NCBI GenBank assembly: GCA_002909145.1
Contig: PNQY01000030.1
Span: 1-38,123, forward strand
Direction of reading: 5' to 3'
DNA: 38,123 nt
DNA from: Candidatus Thioglobus perditus
Lineage (GTDB): Bacteria > Pseudomonadota > Gammaproteobacteria > PS1 > Pseudothioglobaceae
Below are positions 20,440 to 29,395 of this stretch, piece by piece. Below the pieces are notes generated by a model. The model was not told the DNA's origin. It saw only the letters and a program-made list of their open reading frames with translations, and did not search any database. The first letter of the stretch is position 1. Each line of letters starts with the position of its first letter. A program made the translations under genes and the position numbers.

Positions 20440-20780
20440 TGAAGTTGGTCGGATAGTCGCTGGTAGGTTTGCCTATCAGAGGAAAGTCCGGGCTCCATAG
20501 AGCAAAGTGCTAGCTAACTGCTAGGTATGGTGACATAACGGAAAGTGCTGCAGAGATTTAAACTACCCATTTATGGGAAAAGGTGAGAAGGTGCGGTAAG
20601 AGCGCACCGCGCGGGAGGCAACAACCGTGGCAAGGTAAACCCCACTTGGAGCAAGCTCAAATAGGCTACCATTGATGCGGCTCGCATAAGGTAGCGGGTA
20701 GAGTGCTAAAGCGTCTTGGCAACATTGCGCGTAGATGAATGACTGTTTATTACAGAACCCGGCTTATAGACTAACTTCAT
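20440..20780 (+). ncRNA. rnpB: RNase P RNA, bacterial class A
   Basis: This is the catalytic RNA that removes the 5' leader of pre-tRNAs. It is recognised from the universally conserved blocks: GAGGAAAGTCCGGGC (20479-20493, P4 5' strand), the AAGAGCGCACCGCGCGG block, the GGCAAGGTAAACCCC segment, ATGAATGACTGT, and ACAGAACCCGGCTTAT (from 20752, P4 3' strand). The 5' GAAGTTGGTC and 3' GACTAACTTC (to 20778) form the closing P1 helix, which sets both ends. The length of about 340 nt is a little shorter than E. coli (377). P1 followed by a T-rich stretch probably also terminates transcription. Confidence 0.97.
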
Positions 20781-20808
20781 TTTTATTTTGTTGTAGAATA
20801 GAAATACT

Positions 20809-21078
20809 ATGGTGGTAACTCGACAATTAGTTATGGCAATACTATTTGGTATATCAGCGCAAGTGCATGCTGATAAAGAGATTTATTACGCTAATAAAAG
20901 TATCACAATTTATACAGATAATACTGTTGTTTATACTGGCAAAAACGAATCACCGGTTTTTAAACCTTCAGAAACTTGGGTAGAGGAGGACTACTTTACT
21001 CAGCAAGAAAAATACTGCGAAGTTGGCTCTAATTATATTGACAAACTTAAAAAAAGTTTAAACAGTCAAACTCAATAG
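20809..21078 (+). CDS. Small exported protein, unknown
   Basis: This is a predicted 89-aa protein with a hydrophobic N-terminus (VMAILFGISAQVHA) that looks like a signal peptide cleaved before DKEIYYANKS. The mature part is short, strand-rich (SITIYTDNTVVYTGK) and has a single cysteine in EKYCEVGSNYI. I do not recognise a family. The ATG at 20809 has no convincing SD; an alternative is the internal ATG at 20833. It lies 29 bp after rnpB and 5 bp from the convergent prmC. A hairpin GCAAAT/ATTTGC (21078-21096) spans the junction but has no T-run. The well-formed signal peptide supports a real gene. Confidence 0.6.
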   Translation: MVVTRQLVMAILFGISAQVHADKEIYYANKSITIYTDNTVVYTGKNESPVFKPSETWVEEDYFTQQEKYCEVGSNYIDKLKKSLNSQTQ

Positions 21079-21083
21079 CAAAT

Positions 21084-21869
21084 TTACTTTATTTGCGCAA
21101 CAATTGCACGGTCGTTTTTGTTGTAATCTCTAAAAGTTTTAATATTTATAAAATCTACAGATAATAATTCAATTATTTTTGCTTGTTGATCATAACCGTG
21201 TTCTAAAAGTATGTATCCATCCTTATTTAGGTGTTTTGGTGCATTGTCAATAATAATTCTAATATCATCCAATCCGTCTCTACCCGAGGTTAGTGCAGTT
21301 ATGGGTTCGTATGTTAAATCATTTAGGTACGGGTCATTTTCTCTTATATAAGGCGGATTAGATACAATTAAGTCAAAAGTTTTATTGGGTACTGCATCAA
21401 ACCAACTGCCTTTTTGAAAGTTAATAGCTGTTGTTGTATTTTGTTTGGCAATGTTAAGGGCTGATTGTGAATAATCAGTTGCAGTTATATTCCATTTTGG
21501 ATTTTTATCGGCCAGGGTGATGGCAATAATTCCGCTACCAGTACCCAGATCAATAATTTTAGGATGTTGTTGTTGATTGAATAGATCTAGCGCTATATCG
21601 ATTAATAACTCTGTCTCAGGTCTTGGTATTAGTGTATCAGGGGTTACTTTGAATTCAAGATGATAAAAACCTTTTGTACCGCTTATATAGGCAAAAGGGA
21701 CACCTTTTTCTCTTTGAGAGATTAATTTGTTAATTTTTGATTTTTCCTCATTTGATAAACAGTGGTCATTATAGGCAATGAGTTGTGCTTGGTTTTTTCC
21801 AAGCATTAAAGATAAAAGTGGCGCAATATCTTTTGCGCCACTGTTTAAATAATCTTGTATTGTATCCAA
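21084..21869 (-). CDS. prmC: Peptide chain release factor N5-glutamine methyltransferase PrmC (HemK)
   Basis: It methylates the GGQ glutamine of release factors RF1 and RF2 using SAM. It is 261 aa. An N-terminal helical domain (REKGVPFAYISGTKGFYHLEF, then LIPRPETELLID) precedes the SAM-binding domain with IIDLGTGSGIIAITLA. The catalytic NPPY is in LIVSNPPYIRENDP. The start appears to be TTG at 21869, 3 bp after the rhodanese stop and without an SD, so translation is probably coupled; the next in-frame ATG would remove conserved sequence. prfA, its usual partner, is not adjacent. Confidence 0.95.
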   Translation of the reverse strand: MDTIQDYLNSGAKDIAPLLSLMLGKNQAQLIAYNDHCLSNEEKSKINKLISQREKGVPFAYISGTKGFYHLEFKVTPDTLIPRPETELLIDIALDLFNQQQHPKIIDLGTGSGIIAITLADKNPKWNITATDYSQSALNIAKQNTTTAINFQKGSWFDAVPNKTFDLIVSNPPYIRENDPYLNDLTYEPITALTSGRDGLDDIRIIIDNAPKHLNKDGYILLEHGYDQQAKIIELLSVDFINIKTFRDYNKNDRAIVAQIK

Positions 21870-21872
21870 AAG

Positions 21873-22520
21873 TTATAGGTTAACTGTTGTTAGACCTAAT
21901 GCTTTCCAATTTTGCATTCCACCACGGAAATATTTGATTTTTGCAGCGGGGTACCCATAGCTTAGAAGGGCCTTAACTGCAGCTGGTGTTTGTCCACACC
22001 AAATGCCGTTGCAATACATAACCAAGGTTTTAGCATAGGTAAAGTCAAATACGTCGTCAACTTGCACTCCTAATTGGTCTTCCATAATCTCTAATGCTTT
22101 TTCTTTTTTCTTAAATTTTGTATACGGGACATTGATTGCAGTAGGTATGCCACCAGATCTAGCCACCCAGTTTGGAGTGCGAGTGTCAATGATTACAAGT
22201 GCATCATCACCATCTGACTTTTGTTTAATATAGTTAATCATTGCTAGTTCACCAATAGTTTCCACCAAGTGTGGTGCAAATGGATGCATTGGTTGAATTT
22301 TGCCACGTGTAGTTGGTAGGTAAAAATCTGATATTTCGTTATCTCTATCTTGATTGCGTTTGAGATTTACAACTTTACCATTATGGCTGACATCAACTGA
22401 GACTACTCCTGGTGAAATAAATACTTTTTTAGTCTGTTCACCTTCTGCACCTACGTTTAGTGATAATATAGCTATAAATAAAACCGTTAGTTTTTTACTA
22501 TAACTTACTTTGCTTATCAT
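21873..22520 (-). CDS. Exported rhodanese-domain protein
   Basis: This is a predicted periplasmic sulfurtransferase-like protein of 215 aa with a Sec signal peptide (LTVLFIAILSLNVGA, cleavage near residue 25). The rhodanese domain covers about residues 90-213: LVIIDTRTPNWVARSGGIPTA is the entry motif, and the active-site loop is YC170-NGIWC175-GQTPAA. C170 aligns with the catalytic cysteine of single-domain rhodaneses; C175 is an extra thiol in the loop that could form a disulfide with it. A strong SD (GGGAGAG) precedes the ATG. It lies between rnfE (19 bp) and prmC (3 bp). In a Sox-type organism, handling of sulfane sulfur in the periplasm is plausible, but the substrate is unknown. Confidence 0.85.
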   Translation of the reverse strand: MISKVSYSKKLTVLFIAILSLNVGAEGEQTKKVFISPGVVSVDVSHNGKVVNLKRNQDRDNEISDFYLPTTRGKIQPMHPFAPHLVETIGELAMINYIKQKSDGDDALVIIDTRTPNWVARSGGIPTAINVPYTKFKKKEKALEIMEDQLGVQVDDVFDFTYAKTLVMYCNGIWCGQTPAAVKALLSYGYPAAKIKYFRGGMQNWKALGLTTVNL

Positions 22521-22539
22521 TTTCTCTCCCTCGTTTTAT

Positions 22540-23175
22540 TTAAGATTTTCTTAAATCAATAAAATTCTTTAAAGCAACTATCAGTCCCAGGCCAATAAAA
22601 GCCCCTGGTGGCAAAATTGCAAGCAGTGTGCCTTGATAGTCTTCAAATACATTGACGCTTAAAGTGTCGCCTAAGCTACCTAATAATAAAGCAGATTGAT
22701 CAAACAAAGTGCCTGAGCCAATTAGTTCACGCATTGCTCCTAATACAATCAAAACAACAGAAAAACCAACTCCCATCATTAGGCCATCTAGTAGAGATTT
22801 ACCCCAAGTGTTTTTACTAGCAAAAGCCTCGGCGCGACCCAAGATTGCACAGTTGGTCACAATTAGTGGTACAAAAATACCTAGAATTAAATACAGTTCA
22901 TAAAAATATGATTGCATAAGTAATTCTACAATGGTTACAAATGAGGCTATTAGTAGTACAAATATAGGTATACGAACCTCTTTGCGAATTTGATTGCGAA
23001 AGATTGATATGGTTACGTTAGATGCTACTAGTACAAAAGTTGTAGCTATACCAAGACCTATGGCATTAACAATGTTATTGGTAACAGCAAGAAGAGGGCA
23101 TAAGCCCAAAAGTGCAACTAAGGCCTGGTTATTGCTCCATAAACCATTTTTTGCAATTTTTATATAATCTTCCAT
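22540..23175 (-). CDS. rnfE: RnfE/RsxE subunit of the Rnf electron-transport complex
   Basis: RnfE is a membrane subunit of the ion-translocating ferredoxin:NAD oxidoreductase. It is 211 aa with about six TM helices. It matches RsxE closely: [51 protein letters not shown] and [18 protein letters not shown]. The paired half-helix cysteines, in LCPLLA and TNCAILG, are conserved and belong to a membrane Fe-S site shared with RnfA. No other rnf gene is adjacent: clpB is upstream and a rhodanese is downstream. A perfect TATAAT (- strand, 23189-23184) lies only 8 bp before the ATG, which has no SD. Confidence 0.93.
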   Translation of the reverse strand: MEDYIKIAKNGLWSNNQALVALLGLCPLLAVTNNIVNAIGLGIATTFVLVASNVTISIFRNQIRKEVRIPIFVLLIASFVTIVELLMQSYFYELYLILGIFVPLIVTNCAILGRAEAFASKNTWGKSLLDGLMMGVGFSVVLIVLGAMRELIGSGTLFDQSALLLGSLGDTLSVNVFEDYQGTLLAILPPGAFIGLGLIVALKNFIDLRKS

Positions 23176-23220
23176 AGGGGCTGATTATATCAATCTCTAT
23201 GGAATAAGTGGAAGTTGTAT

Positions 23221-25779
23221 TTAAGAAAAAACTACCCCATCGTTGGTAACATCGGCTTTAATAGTTGTGCCTGGTAAAAAATCACCAGCCAATATTCTTT
23301 GAGACAGTGGATTTTCCAGTAGTTGTTGAATAGTGCGTTTTAATGGTCTTGCGCCAAATACTGGGTCGTAACCTCTATCTACAATCATACTCATAGCTTT
23401 ATCACTAAGATCCAGCTTAAGGTTAAGGTCTCCTAGACGTGATGATAGAATTTCAATTTGCAGTTTAGCAATACCCTTAATTTGATCCTTTTCTAGAGTC
23501 TTAAAGGTAACTATTTCATCAATACGGTTAACAAATTCAGGCCTAAAATGCTCACCAACTAGTTTGGTTAGTTCTGTTTGCATATCCTTACCTGGATTTT
23601 CTTGAATCAAGTGTGACCCAAGATTGGAAGTCATAACAATTACAGTGTTTTTAAAATCAACTGTGCGACCTTGGCCATCAGTTAAGCGCCCATCATCAAG
23701 TACTTGTAGCAATACGTTAAACACGTCTGGGTGAGCCTTTTCAATTTCATCTAAAAGAATAATTGAATACGGCTTGCGACGTACAGCTTCAGTAAGTGCA
23801 CCACCTTGCTCGTAGCCCACATAACCTGGGGGCGCGCCAATCAAACGTGCAACTGAGTGTTTTTCCATAAACTCACTCATATCTACACGCACAATTGCTT
23901 GCTCAGTATCAAACAAGAAGTCTGCTAAGGCCTTGGTGAGCTCTGTCTTACCTACACCAGTTGGGCCCATAAATAAGAATGATCCATCAGGACGATTAGG
24001 ATCAGACAGTCCTGCACGCGAGCGACGTACTGCGTCAGAAATTACTTTTACTGCTTTATCTTGGCCAACCAGGCGTTTATGAATAATATTTTCCATTTGC
24101 AAAAGCTTGTCTTTTTCACCTTCCATCATTTTGTCAACAGGAATACCAGTCCAGCGTGCAACAATATGTGCAATTTCATCTTCTGTCACTTTATTTCTAA
24201 GTAGAGTCATATCTTCACCATCAGAGCTTTCAGCTTGGGTTATTTTTGCTTCTAATTCTGGGATGATTCCGTACTGTAGTTCACTCATTTTGGCTAGATC
24301 GTTTTTTCTATGTGCACTTTCCAAGTCGGATTTTGCTTGCTCTAAATCTTCTTTAAGATTGTGAGCCCCTTTAACTACTAGTTTTTCTTTTTTCCAAATT
24401 TCCTCAAGATCACCATACTCTTTTTCTAGATTTTTAATCACACCCTCTAATTCTTTTAGTCGTTCTTTAGAGGCTTTATCCTTTTCCTTTTTTAGTGCCA
24501 TACGCTCAATTTTTAGCTGCACTAATTTGCGATCAAGCTTATCCATTGATTCTGGCTTGGAATCAATTTCCATGCGAATTTGCGATGCCGCCTCATCAAT
24601 AAGATCGATAGCTTTATCTGGAAGCTGTCTATCAGTAATATAGCGTTGGGAGTAGGTAGTAGCTGCAATAATCGCAGGGTCAGTAATTTCTACACCATGA
24701 TGAACTTCATATTTTTCTTTAAGGCCGCGTAAAATAGCAATAGTATCCTCCTCAGTAGGCTCATCTACCAATACTTTCTGAAATCTACGCTCAAGCGCTG
24801 AATCTTTTTCAATATATTCTCTATACTCATCTAGAGTAGTTGCACCCATACAATGAAGATCTCCACGTGCCAAAGCCGGTTTTAGCATATTTCCGGCGTC
24901 CATTGCTCCGTCAGATTTTCCGGCTCCGACCATAGTGTGAAGCTCATCAATAAACAGGATCACCTGTCCTTGCTCAGACTCTAATTCTTTAAGTACAGCT
25001 TTCAGACGCTCTTCAAACTCACCACGGTATTTTGCACCAGCAACAAGTGCCGCCATATCTAGTGAAAGTACACGCTTTCCTTTAATTCCTTCTGGAACCT
25101 CTCCATTAATAATGCGTTGTGCTAAACCTTCTACAATTGCAGTTTTGCCCACACCAGGCTCACCAATAAGTACAGGATTATTTTTTGTGCGACGTTGCAA
25201 TACTTGAATAGCACGACGAATTTCACCGTCACGACCAATAACTGGATCTAACTTGCCTTGAGTGGCAAGTTCTGTTAAATCCTGAGTGTATTTATTAAGC
25301 GCATCCCTATTGCTTTCTGCATTTTGATCATTCACGTTTTCACCTCCTCTAAGGTTTTTAATTGCGGCGCTTAAGCTTTTTCCATTTGCACCAGCATTTT
25401 TTAGTAATTTTGTAGTTGTGTCATTGCCTTTAATAATTGCCAATAAAAACAACTCTGTTGATAAATAAGCATCACCTTTATCTGTGGCTAGCTTGTCAAC
25501 TTGATTCAATAAGCGTAATAAATTTTGAGAAATATTTATATCGCCATTTGGGCTGTTGACAGTAGCTAGAGAATTTAATTCTTTATCAATATTTTGTTTA
25601 AGTGTAGTGGTGTCAACATTAACACTAACGAGTAGATTGTTAACACTGCTCTCAGTATCTTGCAACATAGCATATAGCACGTGTAGTGGCTCTATAGCTG
25701 TGTTATTTCTAGCTATTGCTAAAGATTGAGCACTCCCCAAGTCTTGTTGAAATTGGGAGGTTAATTTGTTAATATCCAT
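23221..25779 (-). CDS. clpB: ClpB disaggregase chaperone
   Basis: ClpB works with DnaK to pull proteins out of aggregates. From the ATG at 25779 it is 852 aa (E. coli 857). Domains: the Clp N repeat domain ([15 protein letters not shown]), AAA1 with Walker A G206EPGVGKT213 and [20 protein letters not shown], the coiled-coil middle domain (about 405-525), and AAA2 with Walker A G605PTGVGKT612 and [20 protein letters not shown]. The Walker positions equal those of E. coli, supporting this start. A longer frame opens at 25842 but would begin within the sigma-32 -35 box and is rejected. No clear SD precedes the ATG. The gene is heat-shock controlled by its promoter. Confidence 0.97.
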   Translation of the reverse strand: MDINKLTSQFQQDLGSAQSLAIARNNTAIEPLHVLYAMLQDTESSVNNLLVSVNVDTTTLKQNIDKELNSLATVNSPNGDINISQNLLRLLNQVDKLATDKGDAYLSTELFLLAIIKGNDTTTKLLKNAGANGKSLSAAIKNLRGGENVNDQNAESNRDALNKYTQDLTELATQGKLDPVIGRDGEIRRAIQVLQRRTKNNPVLIGEPGVGKTAIVEGLAQRIINGEVPEGIKGKRVLSLDMAALVAGAKYRGEFEERLKAVLKELESEQGQVILFIDELHTMVGAGKSDGAMDAGNMLKPALARGDLHCMGATTLDEYREYIEKDSALERRFQKVLVDEPTEEDTIAILRGLKEKYEVHHGVEITDPAIIAATTYSQRYITDRQLPDKAIDLIDEAASQIRMEIDSKPESMDKLDRKLVQLKIERMALKKEKDKASKERLKELEGVIKNLEKEYGDLEEIWKKEKLVVKGAHNLKEDLEQAKSDLESAHRKNDLAKMSELQYGIIPELEAKITQAESSDGEDMTLLRNKVTEDEIAHIVARWTGIPVDKMMEGEKDKLLQMENIIHKRLVGQDKAVKVISDAVRRSRAGLSDPNRPDGSFLFMGPTGVGKTELTKALADFLFDTEQAIVRVDMSEFMEKHSVARLIGAPPGYVGYEQGGALTEAVRRKPYSIILLDEIEKAHPDVFNVLLQVLDDGRLTDGQGRTVDFKNTVIVMTSNLGSHLIQENPGKDMQTELTKLVGEHFRPEFVNRIDEIVTFKTLEKDQIKGIAKLQIEILSSRLGDLNLKLDLSDKAMSMIVDRGYDPVFGARPLKRTIQQLLENPLSQRILAGDFLPGTTIKADVTNDGVVFS

Positions 25780-25815
25780 AGGTTTTTTATTTTGATTTTT
25801 GTTTTTATGCCTACT

Positions 25816-25843
25816 ATCTATGGGATGATTAATGCATTTCAAG
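25816..25843 (-). promoter_or_regulatory. Sigma-32 (heat-shock) promoter of clpB
   Basis: On the - strand, CTTGAA (25843-25838) is followed after 13 bp by CCCATAGAT (25824-25816). The sigma-32 pattern is CTTGAA, about 13-14 bp, CCCCATnT; only the first C of the -10 differs. Transcription would start near 25812, leaving a leader of about 33 nt to the ATG at 25779. Its position before clpB, a classic heat-shock gene, adds weight. Confidence 0.8.
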
Positions 25844-25860
25844 TACCAAAATAAAATATT

Positions 25861-26322
25861 ATGTTAAATTTAGTGTTGTTTGAGCCAGAGATTCCTAACA
25901 ATACCGGTAGTCTTATTCGCCTATCAGCGAATATGGGAGCGAGTCTACATTTGATTAAACCTTTTGGTTTTGAAATTACTGATAAACGCTTAAGAAGAGC
26001 GGGGCTTGACTATAAAGAATTGGCAAAAGTAACAGAATATGAAAATTTTGAAGATTATTTGGATAGAGCAAAGCCAGGGAGGATTTTTGCTGTAAGTTCT
26101 AAAGTAAAGCAAAATTATGCTGAAGTTGAATATCAAGAAGGTGATTCATTTTTATTTGGTCCGGAAACTCGAGGATTGCCTCAAGAGGTACTTGATCAAT
26201 ACCCAGGGATTACTCTTCCTATGCAGGCGGAATCAAGAAGTTTAAATTTATCAAATTGTGTTTCGATTGTGGCTTATGAAGCCTGGAGACAGATAGGCTT
26301 TATTGGAAGCAAAAGTGTTTAA
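25861..26322 (+). CDS. trmL: tRNA (cytidine/uridine-34-2'-O)-methyltransferase TrmL
   Basis: This SPOUT-family enzyme methylates the wobble ribose of leucine tRNAs. It is 153 aa, standard for TrmL. The N-terminal [20 protein letters not shown], then [19 protein letters not shown], and the trefoil-knot SAM site [10 protein letters not shown] with [22 protein letters not shown] are diagnostic. It diverges from clpB; the start lies 17 bp from the clpB -35 box. There is no SD before the ATG, and TAAAAT sits immediately upstream, so the leader may be very short. Confidence 0.95.
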   Translation: MLNLVLFEPEIPNNTGSLIRLSANMGASLHLIKPFGFEITDKRLRRAGLDYKELAKVTEYENFEDYLDRAKPGRIFAVSSKVKQNYAEVEYQEGDSFLFGPETRGLPQEVLDQYPGITLPMQAESRSLNLSNCVSIVAYEAWRQIGFIGSKSV

Positions 26323-26345
26323 AAATAACTGGATAGTCTGTAGCT

Positions 26346-26540
26346 TTAATAAAAAAAATTAAAATAACCGACAAAGACATTAGTAATAATGGATGCATAA
26401 AGAACACCAGTGACTACAATTAATACCCCAATAACAACAGATGCTTGGCCAATTAACACATAAATTACTGCACATAAATTTATTGCCTAATCTATAAAAC
26501 GTAATAAGTGGAAGGGCTAATGTGCGCTTAAGAAGCGTTT
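26346..26540 (-). pseudogene. Frameshifted remnant of a small membrane protein
   Basis: On the - strand, two adjoining frames both look protein-coding. One reads KTLLKRTLALPLITFYRLGNK (from about 26540). After a shift near 26475-26485 the other reads CAVIYVLIGQASVVIGVLIV and continues hydrophobically, ending in GYFNFFY and TAA at 26346. Neither has a start codon with an SD, and a stop (26489-26487) blocks the second frame upstream. The hydrophobic composition and clean end suggest a decayed gene downstream of fmt. I cannot name the family, and an alternative is chance hydrophobicity in AT-rich DNA. Confidence 0.4.
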
Positions 26541-26542
26541 TT
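26524..26542 (+). terminator. Probable + strand terminator between trmL and fmt
   Basis: CGCTT (26525-26529) pairs with AAGCG (26533-26537) around a short loop, followed by five T (26538-26542). It could end the trmL transcript about 200 bp after its stop. The stem is only 5 bp. Confidence 0.45.
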
Positions 26543-26543
26543 A

Positions 26544-27473
26544 CTATTGCAACTTGGTTAGCTTGTAAGCGTTAGTAAAATCTTTAATATTTGCAATTTT
26601 TTTGCCAGCCAATTGAACTGTTTGTAGACTTAAAGAGCCATTGGTGGTTGCTACAATACAAGTTCCTTTTCCATATTCAACTATTTCTCCAGGCTGTGTG
26701 TTGTAGGTCTTTTCTATAACGGTGGCGGATAAAATTCGTAGAACTTTAGAGTCAAATTTATCACTAGATGCATTTGCCTGGGCAATTGGGTAGGGGTTAA
26801 AGGCTCTAATTTGTTGGTTAATTTCAATTGCTGATTTTGACCAGTCAATCCAAGCCTCATCTTTTGTAAGTTTTTTGGCGTAATTAACACCACTTTCGTC
26901 TTGTGCAGTAGGCGTCAATTGGTTAATGTTATCGAGTGCCTCAACTATCACTTGAGCGCCCAGTTCAGCTAATTTGTCATGCAATGATTTTGCGGTATCA
27001 GATTTTAAAATATCACAAGTTTTTTCAAGCAGTATATCGCCGGTATCTAAACCCTCGTTCATTTGCATAATGCCAACACCAGTTTGCTTATCTCCTGAGA
27101 TGATAGAGCGTTGAATTGGTGCAGCTCCACGCCAGCGTGGAAGTAAAGATGCGTGAATATTAAGACAACCATACTTAGGCGCCTCTAGTACTTCTATGGG
27201 TAATAGTTGTCCATAAGCCACCACCACCATTACATCAGCTTGAAGATTATTGAGTTGGCTTTGCATTTCTTTATCTTTTAGGCTTTCAGGTTGAAAAACA
27301 GGCAGGCCTAATTCTAGTGCTCTTTCTTTAACAGGGCACGGCGTTAAGAACCGTCCACGACCTTTAGGGCGGTCTGGTTGAGTGTAAACACCTTTAATTT
27401 CATGTCCAGCATTTGATATTGCATCAAGAATACCGACTGAGAATTCAGGCGTGCCGGCAAAGATTACTTGCAT
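26544..27473 (-). CDS. fmt: Methionyl-tRNA formyltransferase
   Basis: It formylates initiator Met-tRNA using 10-formyl-THF. It is 309 aa. The Rossmann N-domain starts [19 protein letters not shown], with the tRNA-contact loop QPDRPKGRGRFLTPCPVK. The catalytic motif is NIHASLLPRWRGAAPIQRSI (the N, H and downstream D triad), with MQMNEGLDTGDIL. The C-terminal OB domain begins near RAFNPYPIAQA. It overlaps argH by one base (TAATG), so its translation is coupled to argH. def and rsmB, the usual neighbours, are missing here. Confidence 0.96.
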   Translation of the reverse strand: MQVIFAGTPEFSVGILDAISNAGHEIKGVYTQPDRPKGRGRFLTPCPVKERALELGLPVFQPESLKDKEMQSQLNNLQADVMVVVAYGQLLPIEVLEAPKYGCLNIHASLLPRWRGAAPIQRSIISGDKQTGVGIMQMNEGLDTGDILLEKTCDILKSDTAKSLHDKLAELGAQVIVEALDNINQLTPTAQDESGVNYAKKLTKDEAWIDWSKSAIEINQQIRAFNPYPIAQANASSDKFDSKVLRILSATVIEKTYNTQPGEIVEYGKGTCIVATTNGSLSLQTVQLAGKKIANIKDFTNAYKLTKLQ

Positions 27474-28858
27474 TACTTTAAAGACTCTCTTGCGGTTTTT
27501 ATAGCTTTTTTAACTTGGTTAGAAGAAGTGGCTCCTAGGTGATCTCTGGCTTCTAGTGAGCCTTCCAATGACAAAATATCAAACACATCATTTTCAATAC
27601 GATCATCAAAAACTTGCAACTCTTCAAGGCTTAATTCTGAAAGATCCTTTTGGTGCTCAATACCGTAGGAAACAGACTTACCAACAACTTCGTGCGCATC
27701 ACGAAATGGCAGACCTTTATTAACAAGATAGTCAGCAAGGTCAGTAGCAGTAGTGTAGCCCTTTTTAGTTGAGTTGTACATATTGTCACGCTTAGCTTCA
27801 ATAGTAGGCACCATATCTGCAAATACACGCAAACAAGCTTTAAGCGTATCAACTGTATCAAATAGTGGCTCCTTGTCCTCTTGGTTGTCTTTGTTGTAAG
27901 CTAAAGGTTGTGATTTCATAATAGTTAACATTGAAGCCAAATTTCCATATACACGACCAGTCTTGCCACGTACTAATTCTGGCACATCAGGGTTTTTCTT
28001 TTGCGGCATAATTGACGATCCTGTGCAAAAGCTATCCGGTAATTCAATAAAATCAAATTGAGCACTAGACCACATAATTAATTCTTCTGAGAAGCGTGAT
28101 AAATGCATCATAATAATACTACTAGCTGATAAAAACTCAATGGCAAAGTCACGGTCACTTACCCCATCTAAAGAGTTTAGACAGATGCGATCAAAGCCCA
28201 ATAGTTCAGCTGTTCTTTCGCGGTTAATTGGATAAGTGGTGCCTGCTAATGCGGCAGATCCTAGTGGCATAGAATTTATGCGTTTGCGACAATCTATAAG
28301 TCTTTCAGCATCACGAGTTAGCATTTCAAAATAAGCCATCATATGATGTCCAAAACTAACGGGTTGCGCAGCTTGAAGGTGGGTAAATCCTGGCAATATT
28401 GTACTTGCCTCTTTTTCAGCCAAATCAAGTAGTGAGTTCTGCAGGCGTTTAATTTCAGATAATATGCCATCAACTTGATCGCGCAAGTATAGTCGTATAT
28501 CTGTTGCCACCTGGTCATTCCTAGAGCGTCCAGTATGAAGTTTTTTGCCAGCATCGCCACAAATTTCGGTCAAGCGAGATTCAACGTTCATATGTACATC
28601 TTCAAGAGCAACAGACCACTTAAACTCTCCAGCTTCTATTTCAAGTAGAATTTTATTTAAACCGCTAATTATTTGATCTTTTTCATTTTTAGTAAGCAAA
28701 CCAACTTCTTGCAGCATAGTTGCATGAGCGATAGATCCTTGTATGTCGTAAGGGGCTAGGATTTTGTCGAAAAATACAGATGCACCAAATATTTTCACAA
28801 ATTCATCAGTTGGCTCGTTAAACCGCCCACCCCAAGATTGGTTAGTTTTTGTACTCAT
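27473..28858 (-). CDS. argH: Argininosuccinate lyase
   Basis: This is the last step of arginine synthesis, splitting argininosuccinate into arginine and fumarate. It is 461 aa. It has the superfamily signature [12 protein letters not shown] with the catalytic-loop serine, the N-terminal [36 protein letters not shown], and [12 protein letters not shown]-like [19 protein letters not shown] strong SD (AGGAGAG) precedes the ATG. It is first of a two-gene unit with fmt, an unusual pairing of arginine synthesis with translation initiation. Its presence indicates arginine prototrophy if the rest of the pathway exists. Confidence 0.97.
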   Translation of the reverse strand: MSTKTNQSWGGRFNEPTDEFVKIFGASVFFDKILAPYDIQGSIAHATMLQEVGLLTKNEKDQIISGLNKILLEIEAGEFKWSVALEDVHMNVESRLTEICGDAGKKLHTGRSRNDQVATDIRLYLRDQVDGILSEIKRLQNSLLDLAEKEASTILPGFTHLQAAQPVSFGHHMMAYFEMLTRDAERLIDCRKRINSMPLGSAALAGTTYPINRERTAELLGFDRICLNSLDGVSDRDFAIEFLSASSIIMMHLSRFSEELIMWSSAQFDFIELPDSFCTGSSIMPQKKNPDVPELVRGKTGRVYGNLASMLTIMKSQPLAYNKDNQEDKEPLFDTVDTLKACLRVFADMVPTIEAKRDNMYNSTKKGYTTATDLADYLVNKGLPFRDAHEVVGKSVSYGIEHQKDLSELSLEELQVFDDRIENDVFDILSLEGSLEARDHLGATSSNQVKKAIKTARESLK

Positions 28859-28884
28859 TTTTATACTCTCCTAGTGCTGATGCT

Positions 28885-29364
28885 TTATAGTTTTGCACTC
28901 ATTTGTTTTTTTAGTTTTACTGTTGACTTATTAATGACTTCATCAAGGTCAGTCCAATAATAATCCATATTTACTACGCCTACAACTTTATCTAATGTTG
29001 CGCCATAATTGTCAACTATTAATACTGTTGGAAAAAAGTTTACTGCATATTTAAATGCAAGCTCATTATGCGACACCTCTTCATTATAGAAGTTATTAAC
29101 CTCATCAAAGCTATCAACATTAATATGCCTAATTATAACTTTATCATCATATTCTTTCAGATCGGCCATTGGCCCAATAACATTTTCCTTGACTTTCTCA
29201 CAAAATCCACAATTAGGAATGGAAAACATTATTAAAATAGGGATTTTATTTTTCCAAACTTTTTGCGAATCCATGAAAAAATTTTTTGCTGGTGGCAAAT
29301 TTAACTCATATGCAAAAGCAAAATTAGAAACAATTGCTAAAAGTAATAGATAAAATTTAAACAT
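28885..29364 (-). CDS. Exported thioredoxin-fold protein (CGFC)
   Basis: This is a periplasmic thioredoxin-like protein. The ATG at 29364 is chosen because AGG lies just before it and a signal peptide follows at once ([15 protein letters not shown]); a longer frame from 29427 would overlap hemC. It gives 159 aa. The redox motif is C52-G-F-C55 in [16 protein letters not shown], with the conserved cis-proline in [10 protein letters not shown]. The CGFC dipeptide is not the CPHC of DsbA or CGPC of thioredoxin, so its redox role is open; similar proteins are often called SoxW-like or DsbD-partner proteins. It is followed by argH (26 bp) and divergent from hemC by only 31 bp. Confidence 0.8.
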   Translation of the reverse strand: MFKFYLLLLAIVSNFAFAYELNLPPAKNFFMDSQKVWKNKIPILIMFSIPNCGFCEKVKENVIGPMADLKEYDDKVIIRHINVDSFDEVNNFYNEEVSHNELAFKYAVNFFPTVLIVDNYGATLDKVVGVVNMDYYWTDLDEVINKSTVKLKKQMSAKL

Positions 29365-29395
29365 CGGCCTCATTTTAATACAAAGACTTATAAAT

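Noticed and set aside
25780-25842. 21-residue N-terminal extension of ClpB
   Set aside because: It would cover the sigma-32 promoter and is absent from the ClpB family; the ATG at 25779 matches known N-termini.
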